Positions 18,214 through 28,107 of a stretch of DNA of 64,000 nucleotides are shown in pieces (positions within the stretch are counted from its first letter, which is position 1; each line of letters begins with the position of its first letter). The DNA is taken from assembly GCA_032358255.1 (NCBI GenBank), contig JAULBX010026940.1:434001-498000 (forward strand), read 5' to 3'. The position numbers and the translations under genes are program-made. The stretch is from Heterotrichella gracilis (lineage: Eukaryota; Sar; Xanthophyceae; Tribonematales; Xanthonemataceae). A model generated the notes under the pieces. The model made no database searches. It saw only the letters and a list, made by a program, of their open reading frames with translations, and was not told where the DNA came from.

Positions 18214-20328
18214 ATGCTACGCAATATAAACTATATCCTTTCTCTGGTTTTGATCTTCAACTCGGTGTTTGTGATTTCACAAACACGTGAAACGGATTCA
18301 ATTGTAAAAATCCTAAAAACGGCTAAGGAAGATACTTCGAAAGTAAATCTTAGTGTTTTACTGAGTAAAAAGCTGCACAACATTGGCGAATTGGATGCTT
18401 CTTTGCAGTATGCAAAAAACGCACGCGATCTTGCCATAAAATTAAACTTTAAAAAAGGCGAAGCAAAAGCATATAATCGTATTGGGAATATTTGTATGGA
18501 TTACGGGGATATTCCGGCGGCTTTAAAAAACCACGAAGCGGCTTTAACATTAAGGAAGGATATAAATGACGAATCCGGATTAGCCTCGTCCTATAATGAT
18601 ATTGGTAACTCGTATTACACGCAAGGAAATTATCTAAAAGCGCTCGAGAATTTTTTTGCCTCGTTAAAATTAAAAGAAAAGCTAAAAGACGAAAAAGCTT
18701 TAACCAGTGTTTATAATAACATTGGCAATGTGTATTATGATCTTGGCAATTATAAAGAGGCGATTAAATATCATTCGTTATCATTAAGTCTCGCAAAAAA
18801 GCAAAATAATAAAAATGGTCTGGCCTCCTCTCATAATAACCTTGGCATAGTATATTATGGCTTGAATAAATACAGGCAGGCTATAATCCACAATTCAATA
18901 AGCCTGGAACTCTGCAAAGAGATAGGCGATAAAGCAGGCATGGCCAGGGCCTATTCCAATATCGCAATTAATCAAGATCAACTTGGTGCTTTCGAAGAAT
19001 CTATAAAAAATTGTTTTTATGCTTTAGAAATTCATAAAGAAATTGGTGACGAACAGGGACAAGAAATGGTGTATAATAATTTAACCGTTGCCTATTTTAA
19101 CTTAGGAAAATACAAGGAATCAGAAGCGTATGGTTTAATGTCGCTCAATCTCTCAGAAAAACTTGGCGACCTTAAGGGGATAAAAGAATCGCATCAGGCA
19201 TTATATAACTTGTATAACGCAAAAGAAAAATATAAAGAAGCTTTATTTCATTATAATAAATTCATTGGTGTAAAGGATAGTTTGATAAACGAAGAGAACA
19301 CAAAAAAAACAGTACGCCTTGAAATGAATTATATTTTTCAGAAAAAAGAAGTGGCCGATAGTTTGCGTGTGGCCGATGAAAAAAAGATAGTTGCCATCCA
19401 GTTAAAACAGGAAAAGATACAACGTTTTGCATTATACGGCGGCCTTGCATTAGTTTTAATATTTGCCATTTTTATGGTGAGCCGCTTTAGAGTATCACAA
19501 AAACAAAAGAAGATCATCGAGCGTCAGAAAAAGGAAGTAGAACGCCAAAAAGAATTAGTAGACGAAAAACAAAAAGAAGTTTTGGATTCTATCTATTATG
19601 CACGACGAATTCAAAACGCATTATTAGCAAGTGATAATTTATTAAAACAAAATCTGGCCGACTATTTTATTGTATTTAAACCTAAAGATATTGTTAGTGG
19701 CGATTTTTATTGGGCCACTAAAAATAATAACCGCTTTTACATGATCACGGCAGACAGCACGGGGCATGGTGTTCCCGGAGCATTTATGAGTTTACTTAAT
19801 ATTAGTTTTTTAAACGAGGCCATTACGGAGAAAGGGTTGCAAAAGCCAAACCAGATCTTAGATCACGCGCGCAACCGGTTAATTAATGCGCTTAAAGAGG
19901 ATGGAAGTGAAGGTGGCGGAAAAGATGGTATGGACTGTACTTTATTGGCATTTGATTTTTACGAGAATAAATTGGAATACTCTTCAGCAAATAATTCTTT
20001 TTTTATTGTAAGAAATCAAGAGATGATATTATATCCTGCTGATAAAATGCCCGTTGGTAAATCGCCGAAGGATAACGAGCCATTCACATATAATACCATT
20101 CAATTACAAAAAAATGATATCGTTTATACCATGACAGATGGTATGCAGGATCAATTTGGGGGACCAAACGGAAAAAAATTCATGAACAAAAAAGTGCGTC
20201 AGCTCATCCTTGCTAATTGCAATTTGCCTCTGCGTGAACAACAAAGATTAATTGAAAGTACTTTTGACAATTGGAAGGGGGAGCTGGAGCAATTAGATGA
20301 TGTTTGTTTAATTGGCATCAGGATCTAA
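18214..20328 (+). CDS. TPR sensor with C-terminal PP2C/SpoIIE-type serine phosphatase
   Basis: 704 residues with a signal peptide ending near FVISQ. About seven TPRs of 40 residues follow (~70-350; SLNNIGN-type helix A), then a transmembrane helix near 408-427. The cytoplasmic helix EKQKEVLDSIYYARRIQNAL leads directly into an intact PP2C/SpoIIE domain with GDFYW, ADSTGHGVPGA near 512, GKDGMDCTLLAF and MTDGMQDQFGG. This is the nearest complete relative, in this window, of the six headless units at 50831-60318: the same signalling helix is followed here by FKPKDIVSGDFYW and the catalytic domain. It probably senses something through periplasmic TPRs and dephosphorylates a STAS-like partner. Confidence 0.9.
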   Translation: MLRNINYILSLVLIFNSVFVISQTRETDSIVKILKTAKEDTSKVNLSVLLSKKLHNIGELDASLQYAKNARDLAIKLNFKKGEAKAYNRIGNICMDYGDIPAALKNHEAALTLRKDINDESGLASSYNDIGNSYYTQGNYLKALENFFASLKLKEKLKDEKALTSVYNNIGNVYYDLGNYKEAIKYHSLSLSLAKKQNNKNGLASSHNNLGIVYYGLNKYRQAIIHNSISLELCKEIGDKAGMARAYSNIAINQDQLGAFEESIKNCFYALEIHKEIGDEQGQEMVYNNLTVAYFNLGKYKESEAYGLMSLNLSEKLGDLKGIKESHQALYNLYNAKEKYKEALFHYNKFIGVKDSLINEENTKKTVRLEMNYIFQKKEVADSLRVADEKKIVAIQLKQEKIQRFALYGGLALVLIFAIFMVSRFRVSQKQKKIIERQKKEVERQKELVDEKQKEVLDSIYYARRIQNALLASDNLLKQNLADYFIVFKPKDIVSGDFYWATKNNNRFYMITADSTGHGVPGAFMSLLNISFLNEAITEKGLQKPNQILDHARNRLINALKEDGSEGGGKDGMDCTLLAFDFYENKLEYSSANNSFFIVRNQEMILYPADKMPVGKSPKDNEPFTYNTIQLQKNDIVYTMTDGMQDQFGGPNGKKFMNKKVRQLILANCNLPLREQQRLIESTFDNWKGELEQLDDVCLIGIRI

Positions 20329-20748
20329 TTACATATCTAAAAAACGTTCTCTATCTTCTTTTGGAACGTTTACACAATTTTCTACACGACCAATTATTTT
20401 CATTCTTTTTTTAGCAATAAGATCATACACCCAGTTGCGAATAAAGGGGGGTACAATTACAAACACGATCATCAATGGCCAAAGCCCTCTCATGTATGGG
20501 AACAATCGCAATGCAGCGCAGGATTTAATAAATGCAGAATGATCTCGAATTAAAATAACGCTATCTGTTTTTTCGTCAATTTCAAAATAGGCTCTTAGCT
20601 CTTTGCCTACATTTGAATTTAAAGGAGCAAAGTGCATGGTCTTATTTTTTTCGCGTTTTAAAAAATACAGCAAACTCTTATTGCAAAAACCGCATTCGCC
20701 ATCAAATAGTAAAATAGGTTGTTTTTTTAATATCTCGTTAATGTCCAT
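20329..20748 (-). CDS. DCC-family thiol-disulfide oxidoreductase-like protein
   Basis: A 139-residue DUF393/DCC protein. The defining motif DGECGFCNKS places a CxxC pair at Cys19 and Cys22. Further conserved blocks are FAPLNSN and SAALRLFPYMRGLWPLMIVF. Family members have a thioredoxin-like fold and are thought to act in redox reactions; they often sit with HTTM membrane proteins. An HTTM-like protein is encoded at 28108-28941 in this window, though not adjacent. The gene overlaps the upstream propeller gene by 1 bp and is convergent with the phosphatase gene with no gap. Confidence 0.88.
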   Translation of the reverse strand: MDINEILKKQPILLFDGECGFCNKSLLYFLKREKNKTMHFAPLNSNVGKELRAYFEIDEKTDSVILIRDHSAFIKSCAALRLFPYMRGLWPLMIVFVIVPPFIRNWVYDLIAKKRMKIIGRVENCVNVPKEDRERFLDM

Positions 20749-22202
20749 TAGGGTCGGGTAAAAATAAAATAGGGGTCTACACTTAATTCATAACGTTTTG
20801 GTAAAACGGTAAAAGAATTAAGATCAACAAAACTTACAAAACCATTTCTTCCATTACACTGGCTGGTATGGTGCGGTGCCGGACCGTTTGACTGAATATT
20901 GCGCGAGACAACGTACAATAAACGCTTACTTTCATCAACAGCAATACCGTGTGGTTGGTAACCCACTTTTAAATTAGTTACACCATAACCAAAGGCATTG
21001 ATCTTTGAAACCAAACCCATTGAACCGGAAAAAGTATTACTGTCATAAGTGCAGCTAACAAAATAACTCATGTATAAGGGCGAATAAATAATTTCTTGCG
21101 GGTACTTACCGGTAACAATTGTATTTGTGACAAGGCCGCTCGTAATATCAAACACTCTTACTTCATTTGATTTTTGACAGGTAATTAAAAGCTGGTTGTT
21201 GGGCGATAAGATCATATCGTGAGGATCTAAAGAAGAACTAAGATTAATTGGGCCATTCTCAAGCGAGATCTGATTCGAACCCGAGAAACCTGTATCGAGC
21301 TTAACAATAAAATTACCAGTTTGCGCACCAACAAAAATATTTTGTTCGGTAGCATCTAATGCAATGGCGTGAGGAAAATACTGGCCGCCAATAAAATGAA
21401 TTAATTTCATATTCTCCAGGTCAACGGCTGCCACTTTGCCGCTTGCTGTCCACGAAACGCAATAGGCGCGCTTACTGTCTTTGGAAATTACAAACGTATT
21501 CCAGTCGAGTGCACTGGTGGAACCTGTTCCCGCTGCTGCTGGACATAATGGAATGTCGCCTACGTAACTATCATCACTGCAACGGAATTTTTGCATGATA
21601 TTGTTATTTATAAAAACAACATACCAGTATTTACCATCGGGAGAAACTCTAACCTGATGAGGTGTTTCAATAGTACCGGGCTTATTGCCAACCTCAATAT
21701 AGCGCATAGGCAATTGCGTTTCAGCGTCAAAAACGGTTACCACGTCACATCCCTGGTTAACTGCATACAGTTTTTTTCGCGAAGGATTATCTGCCCATTT
21801 TATATTTCCGTTTATATCCGGTGAGCCAGCATCTATCCAATCTTTTATTTTTCTTACATCATCAATTGATAAAGGTTTTTTATTAATTGGCATGGTTGGC
21901 AAATTTTGCAAGCCTAGTTCAGAATATGTATTAATGTAATAACAGAGCGATGAAAATTTACTACTGTAGGGAATTACCGGCGAGCCATTGTTACTTCCGG
22001 AAAACATTCCCGCCCAGGTCTCTAAATTGTATCCACTGGCCGCCTCGGCACTTTTGGCATTATGGCAACCTGAAACAGAACAATTGGTGGAAATGATATT
22101 GCCAATATCATGCGGATACTCGCCTTTATTTACATAGCCCACGTCTTTTCTACAGGAAATAAAAAGGAGCAAAAAGAAAAGATATTTAAAGTAGCCCGAC
22201 AA
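20748..22202 (-). CDS. Lipoprotein with cytochrome c-like N-terminus and YVTN-type beta-propeller
   Basis: 484 residues with a lipoprotein signal; the lipobox Cys is in LLFISC near residue 17. Residues ~30-130 look like the c-type cytochrome domain of many Bacteroidota lipoproteins, with NCSVSGCHNA and a distal Met (NLPTMPINKKPLS). The candidate haem site is spaced CX4CH, not CX2CH. Residues ~140-484 form a propeller with repeated DxxSGLV, SPDGKYWYVVF and DESKRLLYVVSR blades. It is the middle gene of a three-gene minus-strand set. Electron transfer or surface binding is possible but unproven. Confidence 0.82.
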   Translation of the reverse strand: MSGYFKYLFFLLLFISCRKDVGYVNKGEYPHDIGNIISTNCSVSGCHNAKSAEAASGYNLETWAGMFSGSNNGSPVIPYSSKFSSLCYYINTYSELGLQNLPTMPINKKPLSIDDVRKIKDWIDAGSPDINGNIKWADNPSRKKLYAVNQGCDVVTVFDAETQLPMRYIEVGNKPGTIETPHQVRVSPDGKYWYVVFINNNIMQKFRCSDDSYVGDIPLCPAAAGTGSTSALDWNTFVISKDSKRAYCVSWTASGKVAAVDLENMKLIHFIGGQYFPHAIALDATEQNIFVGAQTGNFIVKLDTGFSGSNQISLENGPINLSSSLDPHDMILSPNNQLLITCQKSNEVRVFDITSGLVTNTIVTGKYPQEIIYSPLYMSYFVSCTYDSNTFSGSMGLVSKINAFGYGVTNLKVGYQPHGIAVDESKRLLYVVSRNIQSNGPAPHHTSQCNGRNGFVSFVDLNSFTVLPKRYELSVDPYFIFTRP

Positions 22203-24443
22203 TTAATTAATGATTATTTTTTTAGTAACAGAATAGGTTTGTGAATTGGTGTTAATGCTGATCTGTGCAAAATAAACACCGCTTGTAAGTTTGTTCAACA
22301 AAAGTGTTTGTTTGTTTTGGCTGATCGTTTCGGTTTGTATTTGTTTGCCTAAAATATCATAAAGTATAAATGCTCCATTCTCAAAGTCTATCCCATCGAT
22401 CGTTAATTGTAAAAAATCTGTAGTGGGATTTGGAAATAAAGTAATATGATCGTTTAGTTTAGTTGAACTTACTTCTTCTAAACCTACAAATGGCGAAGCT
22501 GATGAAAAGAAGCTTAGGCCGCCGGAACCATTACCAACAATAAGATCGCGCTTACCATCATTATTAACATCTTCAAAACAAACGGCAGCTTGTCCGCCTT
22601 CGTTAAGATTGTTGGTTGTGGCATTAATTAAGGTACAGCTATTAGTTAAAATTGACGCAGGCGCAGGTACATCATAATAAAATATTTGGCCATGTACATT
22701 GCCTACTAATAATTTAGTGTTGCTTCCTGATTTATAAAAATAGGGAACCGCATAACCATCAATACCATAAAAATTTATATCACCCTTTACGTCTATGTTT
22801 CCAAAATAATTTGTCATTAAAGTAAATGCGGGAGAGGAAGCTGTTCCAATATTTTTATAATAGGCTATTCTGCCATTTTTTGTACCCACCATCAAATCCA
22901 GCAAATTATCACCGTTAATATCGAATAGCTGTGGTGCAGATGCTGCTGAAAGTGTAGTAATAGAAAAACTATTATTGTGGAAAAGGTAATTGCCAACGCC
23001 GCCTAAATTTTCAAGCCAATGTATTTGTCCGCTGGAGCTGCCCACGCAAATGTCTATATCGCCGTCTGTATCTATATCGCCAACGGTTGGCATTATGTTA
23101 TTTAAACCCTGCGCACTTAAGTTTGCAAAATCGCGGGTTATTAAAGAATAAGTAGGTTGAGATAAAGAAAGACCAACGTTTTTGTATAAAGTTAGTTTTG
23201 CTGTTAAACTACCACTACTAAAATAACCCCAGGTACCAATTAAAAGATCTTTCTTTCCATCGTTGTTATAGTCAAAAACTACCGGGAAAGAATTTTGTCC
23301 TACATCAATGGTCTCATCTTGTAAAAAATTCTTTTTTACAAATTGAAAATTCACTGTGTTGGTTAAACTTGTATTTTTATAATACCACATACTCGTAACA
23401 TTTTCACTACCATATGTGTTGGGCGAAGCAACGAGGTCTTTTTTACCATCACCATCACAATCTACATAATAAGTACAAGGGAAATTATCCATTTTTATTT
23501 TTTGCGTATTATTTTTATTAGGATAGTTGGGATACATCTTTGTTGTATCAGAAATTACAGCGTGTGCAACAGTTCCCGTATTATGAACGAATTGAACCGT
23601 GTTACAGGAAATATCGCCCATTACCATGTCCATTAAGTTATCGCTATTCGCATCAATACACATTAAACAAGAACCGGCATGACGTTTTTCTGTTGGCGGA
23701 GTTGCGGGATTTGGTGCAATGTTTAAACTACATTGATTTAAACCTACGACACAACTTTGCTCAGATATTTTACCCCAACAGGCCGCAGCTTGTTCATAAA
23801 CCAAACTATCACAATGTCCATAAAGTTCTTTACTCATGTTTTTGTGATGTTCAACATAATAGCCGCCGGAGCTAAAAGTAAGGATATCAATATCGCCATC
23901 CCCGTCGAGATCGGCAAGGCCGGGCACGCCAATAGTGCTGGCATACAAAGGGCCAATAGATGACGGACCTGATGGGTTAAAATCAGTATTGATAATTGAT
24001 TTTACTAGAACAAAATTTATACCTGTTGTAGCATTGCCAATATTTTTATAAACCGAAATGCTACCATTAACTGAACAAAAAAGATCTTCTTTACCATCGC
24101 AATTATAATCTAAACAAACGGCCCAGTTGGAAACAAAAGGGAATCGATAACTCAGATCGGGGTCACTAACGTATTTAGTTTGCCCTGCTGCACCAACATT
24201 AATAAAACAGCGAAAGCGACCAACAGAAAATTGAGTTACTTTATCGTAAACAACTACATCCGGCTTGCCATCATAATTAAGATCCATATTGGATACATTG
24301 GAAGAACTTACACCATTTGACCATGGCATTTTTAATACATAATTATTTTCTATTACCGTTATGGTATCCCGAGCCACCAATAATTGAGCTATTGATAGTT
24401 TTGTAAGAAGTGTAAAAGAAGCTATGATTATATATTTAAACAT
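22203..24443 (-). CDS. T9SS cargo protein with FG-GAP/VCBS repeats
   Basis: 746 residues: signal peptide to about residue 19, then a long array of FG-GAP/VCBS blades with calcium-type loops such as DLDGDGDIDILTF, DINGDNLLDLMVG and DVNNDGKRDLIVGNG. This is an integrin-alpha-like propeller. The last ~80 residues are a T9SS type A sorting domain (LFPNPTTDFLQLTIDG, then GVYFAQI and a basic tail). It should be exported across the outer membrane and attached or released. It abuts the propeller lipoprotein gene with no gap, so the two are probably co-expressed. Confidence 0.9.
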   Translation of the reverse strand: MFKYIIIASFTLLTKLSIAQLLVARDTITVIENNYVLKMPWSNGVSSSNVSNMDLNYDGKPDVVVYDKVTQFSVGRFRCFINVGAAGQTKYVSDPDLSYRFPFVSNWAVCLDYNCDGKEDLFCSVNGSISVYKNIGNATTGINFVLVKSIINTDFNPSGPSSIGPLYASTIGVPGLADLDGDGDIDILTFSSGGYYVEHHKNMSKELYGHCDSLVYEQAAACWGKISEQSCVVGLNQCSLNIAPNPATPPTEKRHAGSCLMCIDANSDNLMDMVMGDISCNTVQFVHNTGTVAHAVISDTTKMYPNYPNKNNTQKIKMDNFPCTYYVDCDGDGKKDLVASPNTYGSENVTSMWYYKNTSLTNTVNFQFVKKNFLQDETIDVGQNSFPVVFDYNNDGKKDLLIGTWGYFSSGSLTAKLTLYKNVGLSLSQPTYSLITRDFANLSAQGLNNIMPTVGDIDTDGDIDICVGSSSGQIHWLENLGGVGNYLFHNNSFSITTLSAASAPQLFDINGDNLLDLMVGTKNGRIAYYKNIGTASSPAFTLMTNYFGNIDVKGDINFYGIDGYAVPYFYKSGSNTKLLVGNVHGQIFYYDVPAPASILTNSCTLINATTNNLNEGGQAAVCFEDVNNDGKRDLIVGNGSGGLSFFSSASPFVGLEEVSSTKLNDHITLFPNPTTDFLQLTIDGIDFENGAFILYDILGKQIQTETISQNKQTLLLNKLTSGVYFAQISINTNSQTYSVTKKIIIN

Positions 24444-24575
24444 ATAACAAAAATATGCAAAAAAAGACCCAAAAACGAAAGAGATAATGCCAATTAAAAG
24501 TAAAAAGCTTCCACATGTAAAAGGGACTCAAAATATGGCTTATTTTTCGTAATTTAAGGGTTCGATTTTGATGCC

Positions 24576-26822
24576 TTGAAAAAGTTTTTTTTCATACTTA
24601 TCTGTTTTTTAACTATCAAAGCCTCTGCCTTTCATATTGTAGGAGGCGAGATGATCTATGATGATCTTGGTGGGGGCAAATACCGAATCATTTTAAAAGT
24701 TTATCGAGATTGTGCGGGTGGTGGCTCGCCATTTGATGGTGACCCAACAAGCAATATTGTTGGTCCGGCGTATATAACTGTTTTTGATGCGGCGAATAAC
24801 GAAATTGGTGTTTTTGATATTGGTGCACCGGTAATTACTTCGGTACCACCAGCTTTTAATAACCCTTGTATTTTTGCTCCAAACAATATTTGTATACAGC
24901 AGGGAGTTTATACCCACACTCTTACCTTACCGCCGATACCAGGTGGATATACCGTGGTATATCAAAGATGCTGCAGAAATACCGGAATCATAAATTTGGT
25001 AAATTCAAATACTCAGGGCTCAACCTATTTTACAAAAATTCCGGGACCGGAGCTAGCAGCGCCCAACAGTTCGCCAAGGTTCACTAACTTTCCGCCTATT
25101 TATATTTGCCGTAATGTTAATTTTGTTTTTAATCATGCTGCCACAGATCCTGATGCTGGCGATCAATTAGTATATTCGTTATGCGCCCCCTTCACGGGCT
25201 TAGATGCTTGCTGCGCGTCACTTGGAGGTCTGCCCAGCAATGCTTCCGCTAACTGCCCTTCGCCGCCTTCTTCTTGCCCTAACTCTGCTTCGTTGCCGCC
25301 CTATTCAAATGTAATTATGGGTTCACCATATTCTGGCAGCTATCCAATGGCAAGTAACCCCGCTTTTTCTATAAATCCGACAACCGGGCAATTATCCGGC
25401 ACACCTACCTTACTTGGATCATGGGTGGTTGGTGTTTGTGTGCAGGAATTTAGGAACAACCAATTGATAAATACACATTTTAGGGATTTTCAATTCACGG
25501 TTATTAACTGCAGCGTAACAACAGTTGCTTCTATGCCGGTAGCAGATTATACCAAATGTCAGGGTCTCACCATAAATTTTGGTAATAATAGTACTACGTC
25601 AAGCCCAATACCGTTATTCTATCATTGGGATTTTGGAGTGCCGAGTATAACAAATGACACTTCTAACCTTGTAACGCCTACTTACACTTTTCCGGATACA
25701 GGTATTTACGTAGTGTCTTTAGTTGCTAACCCTGGCAAATTGTGTTCTGATACCTTAAAAAAAACAGTGTATGTATATGATAAATTTGAAATAACGTCAC
25801 CTCATGTCGCCAATCAATGTTTAAAAAATAATTCATTTAATTTTGCGCTTACTCCTACAGACGCTTCTGCTACGACTTATACCTGGAGTTTTACTTCTGC
25901 TGCCACACCAAGTATTTCAAATTCGCAAAACCCCGTCAATATTGTATATACACAGCCTGGGGTGCATACCTATACTGCAGTTGCTAAACATCGGGTCTGT
26001 CGAGATACTATTGTAGATTCACTTCGAGTCATTCCCCGGCCGAAAGCAAAAATTAATAACCTCCCAACAACATTGTGCGATCCGGCAACGGTCGCATTTA
26101 GTAATGGAAGCAGTAGCGAATTACCTATAACCTATTTATGGCAATTTAGTACCGGAGCTACATCTACACTTTATGAGCCTACGCAAGTGTTTTCGCCTTC
26201 AGGGGTTTATTCTGTTTCGTTAACGGTTACAACATCCAGTGTTTGTATCGATACAAATATGGTCTCCATAAATAACGTTACAGTCAATCCCTCACCTTAT
26301 GCCGGCTTTAGTTTTTCACCGCAGATAACCACTATTTTTGATCCGGAAATATATATAAATAACACTGCTTCTACAGATGTTATAAGCTGGAATTACGCAT
26401 TTGGTGATGGGGCTACTTCCGGTTATCCTTTCGAAAGACATGTTTACGAAACTTACGGTGATTACACAATTACGCAATACGTTACCAATAATTTTGGTTG
26501 TTCAAATACAATTTCGCAGGTAGTAAAAATATTACCAGAATACAGGTTTTGGGTACCTAACGCTTTTACGCCAGACGAGAGTACATTAAATGACGTTTTC
26601 TTACCAATTGTTATTGGCGCCGAAGAATATGTTTTTGAGATCTACGATCGCTGGGGCGAAAAGATATTTAAAACAACCGATACTAAAAAAGGATGGAACG
26701 GCACATTTAAAGGTCAGCCGTGCAAGCAGGATATTTATGTTTGGCGAATAACATTTTTAAATGTTGTTTCTCAAAAAGATGAAGTGCATTACGGTCACGT
26801 AACGCTTATGACAAACTTGTAA
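24576..26822 (+). CDS. T9SS type B cargo: PKD-domain protein with gliding-motility C-terminal domain
   Basis: 748 residues. The start is TTG at 24576, which gives a clean signal peptide (MKKFFFILICFLTIKASAF); no ATG fits. The N-terminal ~300 residues form a conserved Bacteroidota surface domain beginning HIVGGEMIYDDLGGGKYRI, with many Cys. PKD modules follow (FGNNST, SFSFSPQITT, YAFGDGATSGYPFERHVY). The C-terminal ~95 residues are the gliding-motility-associated (CHU_C, type B) sorting domain: VPNAFTPDESTLNDVFLP, then YDRWGEKIFKTTD and GWNGTFKGQ. It should be a large surface adhesin-like protein. Confidence 0.9.
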   Translation: MKKFFFILICFLTIKASAFHIVGGEMIYDDLGGGKYRIILKVYRDCAGGGSPFDGDPTSNIVGPAYITVFDAANNEIGVFDIGAPVITSVPPAFNNPCIFAPNNICIQQGVYTHTLTLPPIPGGYTVVYQRCCRNTGIINLVNSNTQGSTYFTKIPGPELAAPNSSPRFTNFPPIYICRNVNFVFNHAATDPDAGDQLVYSLCAPFTGLDACCASLGGLPSNASANCPSPPSSCPNSASLPPYSNVIMGSPYSGSYPMASNPAFSINPTTGQLSGTPTLLGSWVVGVCVQEFRNNQLINTHFRDFQFTVINCSVTTVASMPVADYTKCQGLTINFGNNSTTSSPIPLFYHWDFGVPSITNDTSNLVTPTYTFPDTGIYVVSLVANPGKLCSDTLKKTVYVYDKFEITSPHVANQCLKNNSFNFALTPTDASATTYTWSFTSAATPSISNSQNPVNIVYTQPGVHTYTAVAKHRVCRDTIVDSLRVIPRPKAKINNLPTTLCDPATVAFSNGSSSELPITYLWQFSTGATSTLYEPTQVFSPSGVYSVSLTVTTSSVCIDTNMVSINNVTVNPSPYAGFSFSPQITTIFDPEIYINNTASTDVISWNYAFGDGATSGYPFERHVYETYGDYTITQYVTNNFGCSNTISQVVKILPEYRFWVPNAFTPDESTLNDVFLPIVIGAEEYVFEIYDRWGEKIFKTTDTKKGWNGTFKGQPCKQDIYVWRITFLNVVSQKDEVHYGHVTLMTNL

Positions 26823-28050
26823 CATTTTTTGTTTTACGAGAGATCCAAATCAACAAAGGAATTGTTAATAGTGCACCATAGGTTAAGATCTTATAATGAT
26901 CGTAGTAGCTATTGTATACACCTAAAAGCAATTTTAAATTAGTACATAAATAAATTAAGATCAACAAGGCAAGAAAAATTGATCTTTTTGGGTTTTCAAG
27001 TGTAATATAATTAAGCATAAAGTAAAGAAGTGTAACTGCAAATGCGGGTACAGCAAATAAAAAGGCATAATGCTGTTGATGAGGAAAAATTAACGGGATC
27101 AATAAAAGCAAATAACTGAGTTCGGCAAATTGCTGCCATGCCGATCTTGCTTTTATAAATGGTTTCCATTTTAAGAAGAAAAGTGTAAAGGAAACTAATG
27201 TAAGCCTTGTAATTAATAGTAATGTATTTAACGTAGTCAGGCTTACATCAGCAATATTTCTTTTTAGTGGTAACGCATAAACATCTGGTACATCTTTTAC
27301 AAAGAGCGTTGACAAAAGAGTAGACAGGCCATGAAAGCTTCTTTCTTCCACGTCCAACACGTGCGCCTGGTTAGTAGGGTTAATTAAAGCCAGCCAAGTT
27401 TTTAATAAGGACATATTGTAATTGTGACCAATAAAAAGTGAAGGCGCAAATAAATACAACAGGTAAAATACAACAGTAAATGCAAAGGCTTTAAAATAGC
27501 CGCGGTAAATTAAATAGGGTAAAAAAACAATGGGTAATAATTTTATGTTGATGCCTAAAGCTAATACGGCCGCACCACTAATGGGTTTGTTATTTGTAAT
27601 AAGATAAAGTCCGTAAACGCAACACCAAAGTATAACCAAGGTTATTTGCGAGGCGTGCATGTTATCTAAAAACAAGCGTAACGAAAAAATAAAAACAAGA
27701 AAGATAAAAAGGGAGCGTTGTTTTTCGGTTAATAGTTCTAACAGTTTTGCTCTGGTAAGCATTTTAAACAGTTTAAAATAAATGCAGCAGTTTAAAAGCA
27801 ACCAGCAAAATTTTAACCAAAAAAATGGTAGACTGTAAAAAGGTTTTAAAATTAAAGCAAACAGAACCGAGTAAAAATAATGATAACCATCTACGTATTT
27901 GTTCTCATAAAAATTCTCGCCCTTAATAAGATCCCCCGTAGCCGACAAAAAAATGTAGAAATCGCCTTTACCTTTTGCTTCTATAAAACAAAAAACAATG
28001 CCACCGATAAATAGTACTAAAAGCCAAATTTTATTTTTAAAAACCGTCAT
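26806..28050 (-). CDS. Multi-pass membrane protein, GT87/DUF2029-like mannosyltransferase family
   Basis: About 414 residues from ATG at 28050. Ten or so hydrophobic helices are interspersed with short loops. An acidic first loop (DFYIFLSATGDLIKGENFY) resembles the catalytic Asp-containing loop of GT-C glycosyltransferases. ALALGINIKLLPIVFLPYLI is the typical GT87/DUF2029 segment. It likely uses a polyprenyl-phosphate sugar donor. The 3' end overlaps the convergent T9SS gene by 17 bp. Confidence 0.8.
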   Translation of the reverse strand: MTVFKNKIWLLVLFIGGIVFCFIEAKGKGDFYIFLSATGDLIKGENFYENKYVDGYHYFYSVLFALILKPFYSLPFFWLKFCWLLLNCCIYFKLFKMLTRAKLLELLTEKQRSLFIFLVFIFSLRLFLDNMHASQITLVILWCCVYGLYLITNNKPISGAAVLALGINIKLLPIVFLPYLIYRGYFKAFAFTVVFYLLYLFAPSLFIGHNYNMSLLKTWLALINPTNQAHVLDVEERSFHGLSTLLSTLFVKDVPDVYALPLKRNIADVSLTTLNTLLLITRLTLVSFTLFFLKWKPFIKARSAWQQFAELSYLLLLIPLIFPHQQHYAFLFAVPAFAVTLLYFMLNYITLENPKRSIFLALLILIYLCTNLKLLLGVYNSYYDHYKILTYGALLTIPLLIWISRKTKNVTSLS

Positions 28051-28107
28051 TAAGCTATAAAAGGTAAAAATAAACATCTAAATTTAGCTATTTAATATCA
28101 ATACTAT

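Noticed and set aside
23540-23875. 111-codon plus-strand frame inside the FG-GAP gene
   Set aside because: Antisense shadow of a repeat-rich gene with no promoter or recognisable protein.
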